Source: Megalopta genalis (Eukaryota > Arthropoda > Insecta > Hymenoptera > Halictidae). Taken from it: 64,000 nucleotides of DNA. The notes beneath the pieces are model-generated. The model searched no databases. It had not been told where the DNA came from and worked only from the letters and a program-made list of their open reading frames with translations. The stretch spans positions 124,001-188,000 of the forward strand of contig NW_027476191.1 in assembly GCF_051020955.1 (NCBI RefSeq), written 5' to 3'. The position numbers and the translations under genes were made by a program. Positions 11,024 to 22,645 of the stretch are shown here, in pieces (positions within the stretch are counted from its first letter, which is position 1; each line of letters opens with the position of its first letter).

Positions 11024-12024
11024 ATGATTCGCTCTATTACCGATCTTGCCAAGGATTGCGCTCCTTCGAATGAGGTAATTAATTTTTGACCTTTTAATTT
11101 CGCAAGTTCGCCGTAGTTTCAGGATCATACAATTATGTTGTCCAAATTTGTATATTGTAACTAGTTTATAAAATTGATTGCCATTTTTTATAGAATCTTA
11201 AATGACTAACGTCAGAGAATGCATTCGGATCAACAGAATTAATAACAAATTCATGAGGTCATTCAAAGAGTGATATGGTTAATAGACTCATCTAATAATT
11301 TGGAGAAAAACAAAATTAAAATACAGGCTCGATAAATTATTTAACGACTAACTGAATTAATATATGCATTCTCATTAATATAATGCATTCTCTGTTACCG
11401 TATTTAACCAATAGATGAAATAATTTTCAAATCCATTAAATTATTCTCACAAATACAATTAAGTAATTTGGCGATCAACCGAACCAATATACAAATTTAC
11501 AAAATAATATATATATGTAATAAGAACGAAATATTCGCTTTTCGTTACAGAGATCGAGAAATGGGGCGAATAACGAGGCGTCCGCTGCGATGGACGAAAT
11601 ACATGAACAGCTCGCAGTACGGTTTCTTGTAAAGCGATCGAAAAGCTACACGATCGGCAAACACCCGTCGTCAAGAAGACAGAGACAATCGAGTAGGGTT
11701 GCGAGGACTGCTGCGAGGACGATTGCGAGTTCCATTCCAAGTTTGTCTGCCAGTTCGATTGCCAGATTGATTTCGAGTCCAATTGCGAATTCGATTGCGA
11801 GTTCGAGTTCGACTGTAAGTTCGACTGCGAGTCCATCTTCGAATTCGACCGCACAAGAATCTCTGCAATATTTACGCTTGGCGCCAAGAACAGGGCACAG
11901 AACCCTAGCGGAACCGCAGTTCAAGGAACCGCTAACTTATCAATGTTATTATTGCCCGAAATACTTTCTGCACAAAATGGTCTATAGACAGCACGCAATT
12001 TGCCATATTCGGAAGCTCCACTGA
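11024..12024 (+). CDS. Two-exon C2H2 zinc-finger protein, copy B
   Basis: Same model as copy A: exon 1 11024-11074, intron 11075-11550 (GTAATT...TTACAG), exon 2 11551-12024, both phase 0, 174 residues, no stop or frameshift. The donor here reads GAG|GTAATT, a better consensus than copy A (GAA|GTAATT), with no amino-acid change. Relative to copy A, exon 2 has a handful of substitutions before and in the low-complexity region and one just before the finger (EPLTY for EPVTY). The CX2CX12HX3H finger itself is unchanged. Confidence 0.6.
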
Positions 12025-12133
12025 TATACGAAATACAAGAAGGGATACAAATCGATAATAGAAAAGAGAAGACACGAATTTTTTTCGATCGCGTCGCATA
12101 AAACAATCGGCTCTTTTCAGGGCCATACATATT

Positions 12134-13068
12134 GAAACTAACCGGTATGCAGATCAAATACGAGTGAATCCATGCAGAACAGGAGAAATCGACGACACTT
12201 GATTTCCTGTAGATTCTAACGAAATCAAAAGATATTTTGCATTGTCCATAATAACTGCACAGGTAAAAAAACCAGAAAAACAAATGAATTGGTCGAAGAG
12301 GGCTGTTATTGAAAGGCCGATGAAATGCCTTTGAAAAGATATCTGCAAATTACAAGGTGCTTGCATTTCGCAAACAATAATCTGTTTGTCAATACAGATA
12401 AATTGAGCAAGATTAAACCTGTGATCAATTATTTGAACAAAAACTTTAAAGAAGTATATATAATGAAAGAGAAGACAATGCTATTGATGAATCGCTCATG
12501 AAATTGTAGGGGCGCTTATCTTATAGGCAATTTAACCCGTCATAAAAGGCTGACTCATCGAAATGACTACACAAGGATCCAATCGTACTCCAAAACCACA
12601 TTGTATTACAGAGTACAACAAGGGAATGAATGGAATTGATCTCCAAGACCAAATATTAGCAAGCTTTCCAGTAGTGAGGAAATACATGAAAGGAAGTAAA
12701 AAAAATATTTTTATCTGCTGGTCTAATTAATTCCTACATTTTATGCAACGAAAAAAATAACGGGTGGAAACAATGTTACGTTGACTATAGGATCAACATA
12801 GCCGAATCACTATTGAAGAATATGCCAAAACCGAATTATAGAGAACGAGGACAATTATCTTCCGGAGATATGCCAGAAAGACTGCACTCGAAGTATTGGG
12901 CTCATTCTCCAAAACATATTGACCCAGCAGCATCAAAATTAAGGCCGTCAAAACCTTGTAGGGTTTGCCAAAAAAATAAAAAACGTATAGAAACAACGTG
13001 GGAGTGTAAGAAGTGAAAAGTTCCCTTACATCTACCAGAATGATTCGAATTGTCTCACACTATTGCAG
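12134..13068 (+). pseudogene. piggyBac-like transposase, truncated and internally deleted (copy C)
   Basis: Lacks the N-terminal part because the tandem junction lies inside the gene. It keeps the same central deletion as A and B and adds further lesions: a TAG in place of the Lys codon before GRLSYRQ (near 12506), an indel near 12470, and a TGA inside the zinc-binding tail (13014). This is the most decayed of the three. Confidence 0.85.
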
Positions 13069-14107
13069 ATTATTAATTTTGTATTACTGATTTTCGTGTA
13101 AATAAACTTTTTGTAGTACTTGCATCTACCACAATTATTGCATCAGGCTGTAATTACTTATCAAATATTTTTAATTTTAAAAGGGCGCCGCCGCTAATAT
13201 TTATATTTGGCCCGATCATCGTACTACGGGCTATGCCCGTAATATTCACTTTTGGCCCGATCAGCGTACTACGGGCTATGCCCGTAGTTGTCGTTTAACA
13301 ATTTGAGCGCCACGCTGATTTTTAAGGAAGTCCCCGCCAGGCCACGCGCGCCGCTTAAAAGCGCTGAAATTGTAGAGCCAATGTTTCTTATCGCAGTAGA
13401 AGATAGTTTACGTTAAGAACGTGATCCTTATAAGCATTCATTCAACACGTTGGACGCCAAGTCTGTTTTGTTCTCTTTACCGTTTGACCCGCTAGATAAG
13501 ATTTTATCGAAATGGATTCGTGGCCGGCATTACTTTTACGACAAACCAGTTCATTGCAGTACTTGGTCCTGTGCAGACAAAAATTTTCTTTAACCCTAAG
13601 CGTCAAAATGCCAGTCCGAGAGTGTGTGTGAAAGACGGTCTAAAAAACAACAACACAAACTCCAAAGAAAACCGGGAAAAGGCTCTGTAGTACGAAAATA
13701 TTGTTAATTATGTTATGATAAAAATGTAACAAAACATGGTAGAGTAATGGCCAGGAGAAAGACTAAGCGAGGTGTCACATTTTGTAATACCCGTAAAGGA
13801 GATCGGTTATTATGTTTACCGTGTTTGAATGAAATCCATTAATCCTGTAATGAGTCAAAATTATGTAAATTTGAAATAATTTTTCTGTAAATACATAAAA
13901 CAGTGTAAATTTTATAGTTCTATATCATGTTACACGAAGTCAGCCAGTGGTGGTTGACGCGGCCTAAACGGAAAGTCTAGTGTCAGCCACCGATGGCTGA
14001 CGTGGCGCTCAACGTATTAAGGGGGGATAAAAGGGACGGTTGGGTCCACCTGATGGCCTGCCATTGGCTAACTGAAACGAGATTCTAACGCAGTAGCTTC
14101 AGATTTT

Positions 14108-14115
14108 TATAAAAG
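14108..14115 (+). promoter_or_regulatory. TATA box of zinc-finger gene copy C
   Basis: TATAAAAG in the same context as copies A and B, 166 bp before the proposed ATG. The upstream palindrome is intact. Confidence 0.5.
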
Positions 14116-14280
14116 CAACTTGCTTCGTCTTCTACCTCTCATTTTGATCCTGCTTGCCACAGAAAATCTGCGTTGCGTCGACGAGTCTGAACAGCTAGTA
14201 TAGCTAGAAGGAATTGCTATAGTGTCTTCGAAGTGACAGTTTCCGTGCAACTAGAAGGAATTCTTACAGTGATTTTTACG

Positions 14281-15263
14281 ATGATTCGCTCTATTACCGA
14301 TCATGCCAAGGATTGCGCTACTTCGAATGAGGTAATTAATTTTTGACCTTTTAATTTCGCAAGTTCGCCGTAGTTTCAGGATCATACAATTATGTTGTCC
14401 AAATTTGTATATTGTAACTGGTTTATAAAATTGATTGCCATTTTTTATAGAATCTTAAATGACTAACGTCAGAGAATGCATTCGGATCAACAGAATTAAT
14501 AACAAATTCATGAGGTCATTCAAAGAATGATATGGTTAATAGACTCATCTAATAATTTGGAGATAAACAAAATTAAAATACAGGCTCGATAAATTATTTA
14601 ACGACTAACTGAATTAATATAATGCATTCTCTGTTACCGTATTTAACCAATAGATGAAATAATTTTCAAATCCATTAAATTATTCTCACAAATACAATTA
14701 AGTAATTTGGCGATCAACCGAACCAATATACAAATTTACAAAATAATATATATATGTAATAAGAACGAAATATTCGCTTTTCGTTACAGAGATCGAGAAA
14801 TGGAGCGAATAACGAGGCGTCCGCTGCGATGGACGAAATACATGAACAGCTCGCAGTACGGTTTCTTGTAAAGAGATCGAAAAGCTACACGATCGGCAAA
14901 CACCCGTCGTCAAGAAGACAGAGACAATCGAGTAGGGTTGCGAGGACTGTTGCGAGGACGATTGCGAGTTCCATTCCGAGTTTGTCTGCCAGTTCGATTG
15001 CCAGATTGATTTCGAGTCCAATTGCGAATTCGATTGCGAGTTCGAGTTCGACTGTAAGTTCGACTGCGAGTCCATCTTCGAATTCGACCGCACAAGAATC
15101 TCTGCAATATTTACGCTTGGCGCCAAGAACAGGGCACAGAACCCTAGCGGAACCGCAGTTCAAGGAACCGCTAACTTATCAATGTTATTATTGCCCGAAA
15201 TACTTTCTGCACAAAATGGTCTATAGACAGCACGCAATTTGCCATATTCGGAAGCTCCACTGA
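14281..15263 (+). CDS. Two-exon C2H2 zinc-finger protein, copy C
   Basis: Exon 1 14281-14331, intron 14332-14789, exon 2 14790-15263; phase 0, 174 residues, no lesion. Exon 1 has two replacements relative to A and B (His for Leu in the DLAK motif and Thr for Pro before SNE). Exon 2 is almost identical to copy B. The intron is shorter because AT-rich stretches differ in length. The C2H2 finger is intact. Confidence 0.6.
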
Positions 15264-15394
15264 TATACGAAATACAAGAAGGGATACAAATCGATAATAG
15301 AAAAGAGAAGACACGAATTTTTTTCGATCGCGTCGCATAAAACAATCGGCTCTTTTCAGGGCCATACATATTAACCCCGGAAAGTACGTCCATA

Positions 15395-15900
15395 AATATT
15401 ATTGATAAGTGATCAGTGTTTAGTGACCATGTAGTGAAAGTAAACGTTGAAATTGCCTGCCCGGAGACATTCTTCTCTTCGTCACCGTCGGCTACAGATC
15501 AGCTGCGCAGTTCATCAAAAATTGTACGAGGTCAATGCACTATCCTCCTGCACCCATTTCCGTGCATGAAGTGGATTTACAACTAAATGGGTGAGTTTTT
15601 TATTAATTATATTCTTCATATACAAATTACATACGCCTTTTAACGCGAATATTTATTATTAAATTAGCTTTGCGAATCATTCGTTGAACTGTGTTCGGAA
15701 ACGGTATTATTTAAATTAAAATATCATTTACGTACCTTGTTAAACTTCACTGTACACATTGCTTAAAAATTTCGTATCTTACACACGAGGTGTCATGCAC
15801 ACTAGAAAATTAAAACGGCCGTCACGGTTAAATTACTTATTATTTTGAATTCGAAAAATTAGTAAATATTCTTCAGACATTCTGAAGTAAGGATAAATAG
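15395..15900 (+). repeat. Fragment of dispersed terminal-repeat-like sequence (copy C)
   Basis: Matches 7110-7610. It keeps a longer left part (AAGTGATCAGTGTTTAGTGAC) that is shared with 61950-61980. It contains AACTAAATGG|GTGAGT, with the possible donor at 15591. Confidence 0.65.
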
Positions 15901-17035
15901 CTCTAATATTTACAATATGTAACAATCCAAGGAAATCGCGATGTGCGAAAAGACCCTACCTACCTAGGAGACTGATTACCACTCAAAGGATTGCAGGGCA
16001 ATCCTTTGGTCATTGTACTCGTCAAAATTGTCTACGTTATCTACGTAATAAAAAAAGGAAAATTCTGAACATTAACTCACTACTTGTTGGGAGGAGAGCG
16101 CTACGTTAGAGTCCTGGAACAAAAAAAAAAGCAGAGACATATTAAAATACCGTCCGTCAGCGTTCACGAAATAATTATTCAATTTTAATTGAATAATTGA
16201 AATAATTGAAAATTATGCTAACAAACCTGCCTCCTCGACGAAGCCCGACACGTTGCCTCTCGATCTCAGCAGTTATTTGCAGTAGCAATTTGCAGCAGTC
16301 ATTTGCAGCAGCCATCTTCTTCAGATCTGCAACAGCAATACAAAATTCGGTTAAATTCGATCGCAATGCGAAAACCGATTAAAATGAATAAGCAAAGAGC
16401 TGCGACGTACCACGTAGCAGTCTTTGTTGTCGCGATTGATTTTGTCGTCCTTGGATTTCGAGGAAAATGATGCAATGGTCAGCCAAAAACCCACCCGAAT
16501 ACGGTGTAACCGAGGCCCACGGTCGAATACATAAATAGAACGATGAATCTGCGACGTGAAAATCGCGGCAGCGAGCGCGATCAAGCGCGATCAAGTACGA
16601 TCAAGCACGATCTCAAGCGCGATCTCAACGGAGAGATCAGGCGCGATCTCAAGCCGGATGATCGAACGCAATTTCAAGCGAAATTAAGCGTGACCTCGGG
16701 CGAGATGAAGCGCGTTCAAGCGCCGATTATCCCGGCGAGCCGATGTGCCAATTAAATATTTCAGCGGATGATATTCCAAAATAATATATAATAAATATCA
16801 CGAAATAACCGGAGAATAGAATTTAGCGAACGCCGAGAATGCCGGAGGATAAGGTGACCGAGAATATCGCGGACCAACTCCTTTCGATTCGAAATCGCCG
16901 AGCAAATGATTCGAGGAATGGCGGAGCACGCGATCGCGGTCCGCGGACCCACCCTTCGCGAACCGAGGCTGCTGAGCAAATGACTTCGCGAATGTCGGAC
17001 TAGCGGTCGCGTCGCCCCACCCGTTCGACAGTATT
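15901..17035. other. Non-coding stretch with hairpin and short repeats
   Basis: No gene recognised. It contains a perfect hairpin (15985-16007: AAAGGATTGC, 3-bp loop, GCAATCCTTT). It also contains a patch of GCGATCAA/GCGATCTCAA repeats at about 16571-16690 that gives open frames on the + strand without family resemblance. Confidence 0.5.
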
Positions 17036-17648
17036 TACAGCCGCGCCCCGATTTATTAGGGTATACAGGCGACCGCGAGTCGGCACAAAAAATACAACTG
17101 TTACTATTCTCCCTTGAAGCAGGTCGAAACCAGAAACACTGCGCAATTTGCTTGCGTACCCGTCGAATGAGAAAACAGACCCCGTTGTATCCTCACTACC
17201 CTGTTGCTGCGTCGTTCCACGCGAAGTCGAACATTGCGTTGTGCAATCATTTTTCAAGTAATATGTCAACCGGTTTCATATCGGAAGACATTTTAACTGT
17301 GAATATAATATAGAATGAATGTTTCAATAATTTCTCCGATTTGTAGGATTTTCATTTTGTATAATTTAAGTGCGGTTTATAGATGCGTAATTAACTTAGA
17401 GTTTGACGTATTGTTTTCGACATCCTCGTGACGTATTACAGCCGCGCCCCGATTTATTAGAGTATAGAGACGACCGCGAGTCGGCACAAAAAATACAACT
17501 GTTACTATTCTCCTTTGAAACAAGTCGAAACCGAAACGCCGCGCAATTCGCGCAATAAAAAACTAACCCCCGTTACGTCACTCTGTTGTTGTGTCGTTCC
17601 GCGCGAAATCAAATATTTCGTTGTGCAATCATTTTTTCGGACCATTAT
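17036..17648. repeat. Diverged direct repeat pair, LTR-like
   Basis: 17039-17265 and 17440-17645 share a block of about 210 bp, starting CAGCCGCGCCCCGATTTATT and ending TGTGCAATCATTTTT, at roughly 80% identity by eye. The composition contrasts with the AT-rich DNA between and after them. They could be remnants of one LTR duplicated locally, or two solo LTR fragments. No internal retroelement sequence lies between them. Confidence 0.5.
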
Positions 17649-18404
17649 TCAGATATTATTATATCATTATTGCGATTATTATAACGTTAAAATTATGTTG
17701 GAACGTATTATATTATTATATGATCATAGTATTATAATATTGTTATTATAATTACTATGATTATTATAATAACAATTAATATATTAATATAATTTTGAGT
17801 GGCAAGTCACCGGTCGAACGCGAAGGATTAAATGATTGAGAAGATAAGAAATATAAAATTACGTACGTTCCCGTGCGACTGCGCTATATGTAAAATTACA
17901 TATTTATTAACAGATATATTATTGCGTAATTGCAATTAACGGTCGCGTACACTATTTTTACACATAGCTCCATAGGATGCCACATCAACGCGCAAACGGA
18001 TTTAAAGGACGAATACGTACAGGTTGTCGATACGTAAGTAAATTTTCTCGTCTTCCAAAGAATATATTATAATTTCACCTAATATTATTATTATTAAAAC
18101 TGTATATTATTTCTTAATACATTTTTCTCAACCGCTGGCGAAAAGGATTCGAACATCTTTCAAAACGCAATTAACTTCTTCGATACTGGACCGAACGCGA
18201 CTTTAATGTCTCAATGTTTTCGAAGTCTTACTTATTAATTTATTATTTTTGAATTCGGGAATTTCAATTCGGTTGCATCATCATTTGCGATTCATGCAAT
18301 TTAATTGTCCAGTATTTTGCAATTGTGCTGCGATTGGAATTACGAATTGCATTGTAATTGAATCGAATTGAATAGAGATCCGAATCACAGATTACAATGT
18401 GATC
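17649..18404. other. AT-rich non-coding DNA
   Basis: Very AT-rich (17640-17790 is nearly all A/T). No coding or structural feature recognised. Confidence 0.6.
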
Positions 18405-18500
18405 GAATGACAATGTAATTGAATTGCAATGCGATCGAATTACAATGTAATTGAATCACGATGTGACAGAATTACAACGCGATTGAATTGCGATGTAACC
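18405..18500. repeat. 16-bp tandem repeat, six units
   Basis: Six head-to-tail 16-bp units of the form GAATTACAATGTAATT, with variants such as GAATTGCAATGCGATC. Looser copies continue upstream to about 18330. Single units are themselves near-palindromic (AATTACAATGTAATT). Confidence 0.8.
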
Positions 18501-18565
18501 TTTATTCATTAAAATTCCTCGAGCAATTCGATCGTAACTCTCCGCGAGCCTAGCCAAGGGGAAGC

Positions 18566-19047
18566 TAATTAAAAAACTTGAATAAAATACATTCAGTCGA
18601 AAAATATGCAAGTTACACTTCGACAGAAATATTCCGTCGTCTTCTCAGATTGGCCTCGATCTCCCAAAGAAGATTCCTAAACGTCTGGATGTCTTTCGAT
18701 CCGATCTTCAAATTAACGAGATGGGGCGTCGTTCAAGGCTTCGTCGACAAAGTAAATATTCTCATTTCACCGTCTAACCCGAACGAGGTGCATAAAGGGA
18801 GAATGGCATCGAGGGCCACGTGTGTCACGTACAATGATCTTGTTCGCAGATCATTGCGTGGAGGAAGGGTTACCAAGTGCCAGACTTTGCTGGACTTGCT
18901 GTTAGATCTGTCGCAGAACGGCGACGCCCTCACCGACGAGGACGTTCGGAACGAGGTGAACACGTTCATATTCGCCGGTCTCGATACCACGGTCACCAGG
19001 GTGTCCTGGATCCTTTATGCGTTAGGCCCCCAACGGAGTATCAGGTG
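18566..19047 (+). pseudogene. CYP4-like cytochrome P450 fragment (central exon, I-helix)
   Basis: Open frame from about 18578 that ends in the P450 I-helix: LLDLLLDLSQNGDALTDEDV, then NTFIFAGLDTTVTRVSWILY. The oxygen-activation motif (A/G)GX(D/E)T(T/S) is present as AGLDTT. CYP4 members usually have a preceding FLDLLL and a Ser/Asp-rich turn, as here, and FDPIFKLTRWG fits the upstream CYP4 region. The frame ends LGPQRSIR, but the next frame reads PPTEYQ before a good donor (CAG|GTGAGT at 19046). This is the usual LGxxPEYQ exon end, so one C appears to be missing from the C-run at 19026-19030. No N-terminal part, K-helix ExxR or heme-binding Cys exon is present nearby. It is either an isolated pseudogene fragment or one exon of a disrupted gene. 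Confidence 0.75.
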
Positions 19048-19274
19048 AGTGTACTGGCAACGCTCGCCGCGCCAGCGAATTCAACCCTTCTGGTATCGAC
19101 CATGAGAATCGTGTGCACGCGAGCGAAAAATTATCGAGCACGTTAGAGACGCAGTTCGGGCAAAGACTCGGCGAGAAAAATCGTATAAACTTTACAAACC
19201 TTTTTGTAAACGAGTGAAACAACATTCAAAGATGAACACAGATTCGGAGATAAAACTGTTATTGGAAGTATGTA

Positions 19275-19460
19275 TTAACCCTTTGCGAGTTAACCCTCGA
19301 GGGGTGCACTCCGAGGCACCGCTAGAATTTTTGTATCATCAAATAATTCTTATATCAAGAAAGTCTAGATTTGCACCATGTCATGTAAAATGGGAACACT
19401 GTAAGACGGAACAATTATTTTAGGTTTACAGTTGAAACGGCTTTGAGCGCAAAGGGTTAA
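19275..19460. mobile_element. piggyBac-type MITE with TTAA target duplication
   Basis: TTAA (19275-19278) is followed by CCCTTTGCGAG. The right end reads CTCAA-type inverted CGCAAAGGG followed by TTAA (19457-19460). The terminal inverted repeat CCCTTTGCG is like the start of the larger piggyBac relic at 47551 (TTAA, then TCCTTTGCGCTC). The interior of about 178 bp has no coding potential. Confidence 0.85.
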
Positions 19461-19599
19461 GAAAACAACAACGTTTTCCCATCAATTTTACCGATGGAAA
19501 AGGAAGAACGTGGATGTTAAAAGAGGGAAGGCGGATGACGAAAGCGAAGCAATTTATCCGATATTTGTCCGACATCGCGTATTTAGTTTATTTGATTAG

Positions 19600-20902
19600 T
19601 ATTTATATTGTTCTGCGAGAGGAACAGCGAGATGTTCGTCGAGTTTTTACCGAGTGCCACAAGATGCTTGTCGGTGTGGACGAATCTAAATGAAGCTCTC
19701 TTTGTTTCTCCACAGGAGCAAATTCTGGGCGAGTATTATAACGTTGCGGGAACTGCTCTGCTCTGCTCTGCTCTGCTGCGCTCTGCTCCGCTGGCTGACG
19801 CAAGCCAGATTAGGGAATCAGAGTCCTGTAGCGCGCCCGTGGCGCAGCTACCGCAACTCCCATTGCCAAGGTTCGCCGGCTGCTACACGGAGTGGCCGAG
19901 CTTCTCGGATCAGTTTGAGTCGCTGGTCGTGAAGAACTTGACTCTTCACGACGTCCAGCGACTACAGTACCTCACTACTCCGTGACAGCGGCGAACTTTG
20001 GCATCGCGTGGGCGGCCTTGGTCAAGAGGTATGACCGGAAGCGGCTGGTCGTCAGTGCGCTCCTGTCGAGCATCCTGGCCCTTGCGCCGCTCACCCGCGA
20101 TCGCGACGGCAGCGTTCTCGCCTTGCTGCGTCGTCGCACTAAGGAGGCGTAGGCCCAGCTGCGAAATTTGAGGCGGCCGGTGGACCACTGGGACGACCTG
20201 CTGGTCCACCTAACGGTGGAAAAACTCGATCCAAAGTCGAGAGAGGAGTGGATCCACGAAACCCGCGCCGCCGTTGATCCACCCACGTACGCCAGTCTCG
20301 ACGAGTTCCTGGAGCATCGGGCCGGGTCCTTCGCGGAGCTCAGGATGGCTCCGGAGCCCTCGGCTACCTCCGCGGAGCGTAGGCCGGGCCGACCTCCACC
20401 ACCGGTACGCTCCCACGCGATGGCGACGACGACGGCGAGCCGTTGCCGAAAGTACGGCGACAACCACCCGCTGTTCCGGTGCCCTGCGTTCAGGGGTATG
20501 GCGCTCAACCTGCGCAGGGATTTCGTTAGGGCGCGCGGTTGCTGTTTCAACTGCCTCGGTTCGGGACACCCCGCGACATGGTGTCCCTCCGCGTCGCGCT
20601 GCTCCGATTGTAACGGCTCGCACCACACCCTGATTCAACAGAATTCCGGGGTTGTTGGCGGGCCACAGTCAACCACGGTAGAACCCAGGCGGGAGGCAGC
20701 GACGAACATCTCCGCATCGTCCGCGGTCCACAACTGCGTCGCACGCTGGAGCGGGAGCAGTGCCGTACTGCTCGCGACCGCTCTAGTATGGGTAGTGACA
20801 CGCGCCGGGGGGGGGGGTAAGGCCGGTGAGGGTCTTGTTGGACCAGGGATCGGAGGCGACCTTCGTCTCCGAATCCCTCGTCCAGGCCCTCCGCATTCCT
20901 AA
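19600..20902 (+). pseudogene. BEL/Pao retrotransposon gag region
   Basis: The GC-rich frame contains LPRFAGCYTEWPSFSDQFES and then LQYL, the typical start of BEL/Pao gag (DUF1759-like). A frameshift at about 19980 moves it to the frame AANFGIAWAALVKRYD. A TAG at 20150 interrupts it, and it resumes through DHWDDLLVHLT to the Cys/His nucleic-acid-binding region (about 20440-20640: HPLFRC, GCCFNCLGSGH, CSDCNGSHH). A CTCTG repeat (about 19756-19790) lies in the 5' part. Gag would form the particle and bind RNA. An 11-G run at 20807-20817 lies where the frame must change to reach pol. Confidence 0.85.
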
Positions 20903-22309
20903 ACGGCCCGCGGCTATCACCGTGGCGGGTGCGGGGGACGCGCCGGTGGATCGTGTGACTTCGCGGGTCGACCTGGTCTTACGGTTGACCGGGCGCGGGA
21001 ACGCTCCTGTGCCGCTTTCCGCGTTCGTCCTCCGGAGACTAACTGGGCACGCGTCCAAGACGACCGTCGATATTCGCATTTACCCGCATCTGCAGGACCT
21101 CGTTTTAGCGGACCCTGATCCGACTTTAGATCTCCCAGTAGATCTCTTAATCGGGGCCGATCGTTACGGTGATGTGATCGGTCCCGGCCTGCGCAGCGGA
21201 ACGACCGGCCAGCCCATCGCGCAGGAAACGGTATTCGGTTGGGTCGTCTCGGGCGCCGCATCGACACCCGCGAACGATCCCGATCCCTCCGTGGCGTCAC
21301 TGCACTGTCGCGCGGAGGAGCAGTTGGAGCAGCAATTGCGATTGTTCTGGGAGCTCGAGGAGGCGAGTCCCAAATCTGTTCTCTCCCCTGACGAGTCGAG
21401 GTGCGAGGAACATTTCGTCAAAACAGTCTCACGGCGGGCGGACGGACGATGCGTGGTTCGGTTACCCCTGCGTACCGAACCACCCCTCGCTCTCGGCTCG
21501 TCAAAGGGCCGTGCCCTAGTCATGCTCCGTGGAGTCGAGCGGCGACTCAGGGGCGACAGTCAGTTGGAGACCGCGTACCGGGACTTTCTGGCCGAATATG
21601 ACGCCCTCGAGCATATGGAGGAGGCCCCTCAGGGACCGCAGGATGGCGCGGTGTTCCCTCTGCACCACCCAGTGGTCAAGCGGAACGTGGACGGAACACC
21701 GCGCTTCCGCGTTGTTTTCAAGGCCTCCAGCCCCACTTCAAACGGACTGTCGCTGAACGATTACTTACTGACCGGGCCGAAGTTGCAGTGAGACATCTTC
21801 TCGGTACTGTTGCGCTGGCGAGTCCCGCGATTCGCCCTCAAGGCCGACATCGAGAAGCCTGCCGTGACGAGCTCACACACCTCCTAGGGCGTGGGGGCTT
21901 CAAGCCAGGAAAATGGGCAGCCAACACCCTTCTGGTGTTGGCGAATAGCCAGAAGTCGGCGGCGGTGGACCTCACGGGGGCTGCTCATCAGCACCATCCC
22001 GTGTTGCGGGTGGATTGGAGTCCGGACTCCGACTCCTTCGGGTTCACCGTCGTCCCAGACTCCGCTCCGTCGGTCACGAAGAGAGCGGTGATATCGGTGA
22101 TCGCGCGCTTGTACGATCCGCTAGGCTGGGCGGCATCGGCAGTAATCAAAGTAAAAATATTGCTGCAGGAGCTATGGTTGGGGGGTGCGGATTGGGATGC
22201 TCCGCTCCCGGACGAGCTCAACCAGCCGTGGCGCGAACTCGTCGCCGAGTTACCGCTCTTAATCGCCGCGCGTGTGCCACGCTGGTTTGGCTCCTTTTTT
22301 CTCGTATAA
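20818..22309 (+). pseudogene. BEL/Pao retrotransposon pol region, internally deleted
   Basis: Starts with the aspartic protease (LLDQGSEATFVSESL, DUF1758-like) and runs to the reverse-transcriptase fingers (NGLSLNDYLLTGPKL). A TGA (21789) follows, then in the same frame the segment ALKADIEK with the first catalytic Asp. At about 21865 the palm is deleted, including the expected YxDD. The sequence resumes in another frame at THLLGRGGFKPGKWAANT and continues into the Pao connection domain (RLYDPLGWAASAVIK, WREL). RNase H and integrase are missing. Dead by several independent lesions. Confidence 0.85.
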
Positions 22310-22645
22310 ACGGCGAGGCGGCGAGACAATAACACGATCAACGTGCGTTGGCCCGACCGTCAAACGCTCGCTTCGGCCGTATGTATACGCGGCGTTTTTG
22401 CCTTAGAAGGCAATGACCCGGCCATCGACACCTGACGATGCTTCCCCTTGAACATCGGCCAGGTGTCTATATATACTGCCGCACATTTCGATAAACGTTA
22501 CAATTCGATACAATACAGTGCAACGCAATACAATTTGGATTGTCAAGATTTTGGTCGTTAACGTCACGTGTTTAATTCTGCGCCCTTGCGACCATCCGAA
22601 TCCCTGCTTCACTTTTCTACGGTGAACGGAACCGTGCTCCAACAA
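22310..22645 (+). other. Possible 3' LTR remnant of the BEL/Pao element
   Basis: GC-moderate sequence directly after the truncated pol, with a TATATATA-type box (about 22470) and a CGATAAACG that could serve as a poly(A) signal. No second LTR copy is available for comparison, so the assignment is only positional. Confidence 0.25.

Larger units (their letters stand above)
8497..12133 (+). other. Amplified unit, copy B
   Basis: Nearly identical to copy A (offset about 5045-5049 bp). It ends at the zinc-finger gene's 3' flank, where it joins directly to copy C at 12133/12134. At that point the 3' flank (CCATACATATT) is fused to a point inside the piggyBac relic (GAAACTAACCGG, equivalent to about 8878 in this copy). 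This is a direct tandem duplication with a unit of about 3.24 kb. Confidence 0.85.
12134..15900 (+). other. Amplified unit, copy C
   Basis: Starts inside the piggyBac relic at the tandem junction and continues through the zinc-finger gene into the dispersed repeat. Homology to copy A ends at about 15900 (AAATAGC). Confidence 0.85.

Noticed and set aside
20168..20800. Minus-strand frames of 80-217 codons in the BEL region
   Set aside because: Shadows of GC-rich coding sequence. The + strand carries the gag, zinc-binding and protease motifs.
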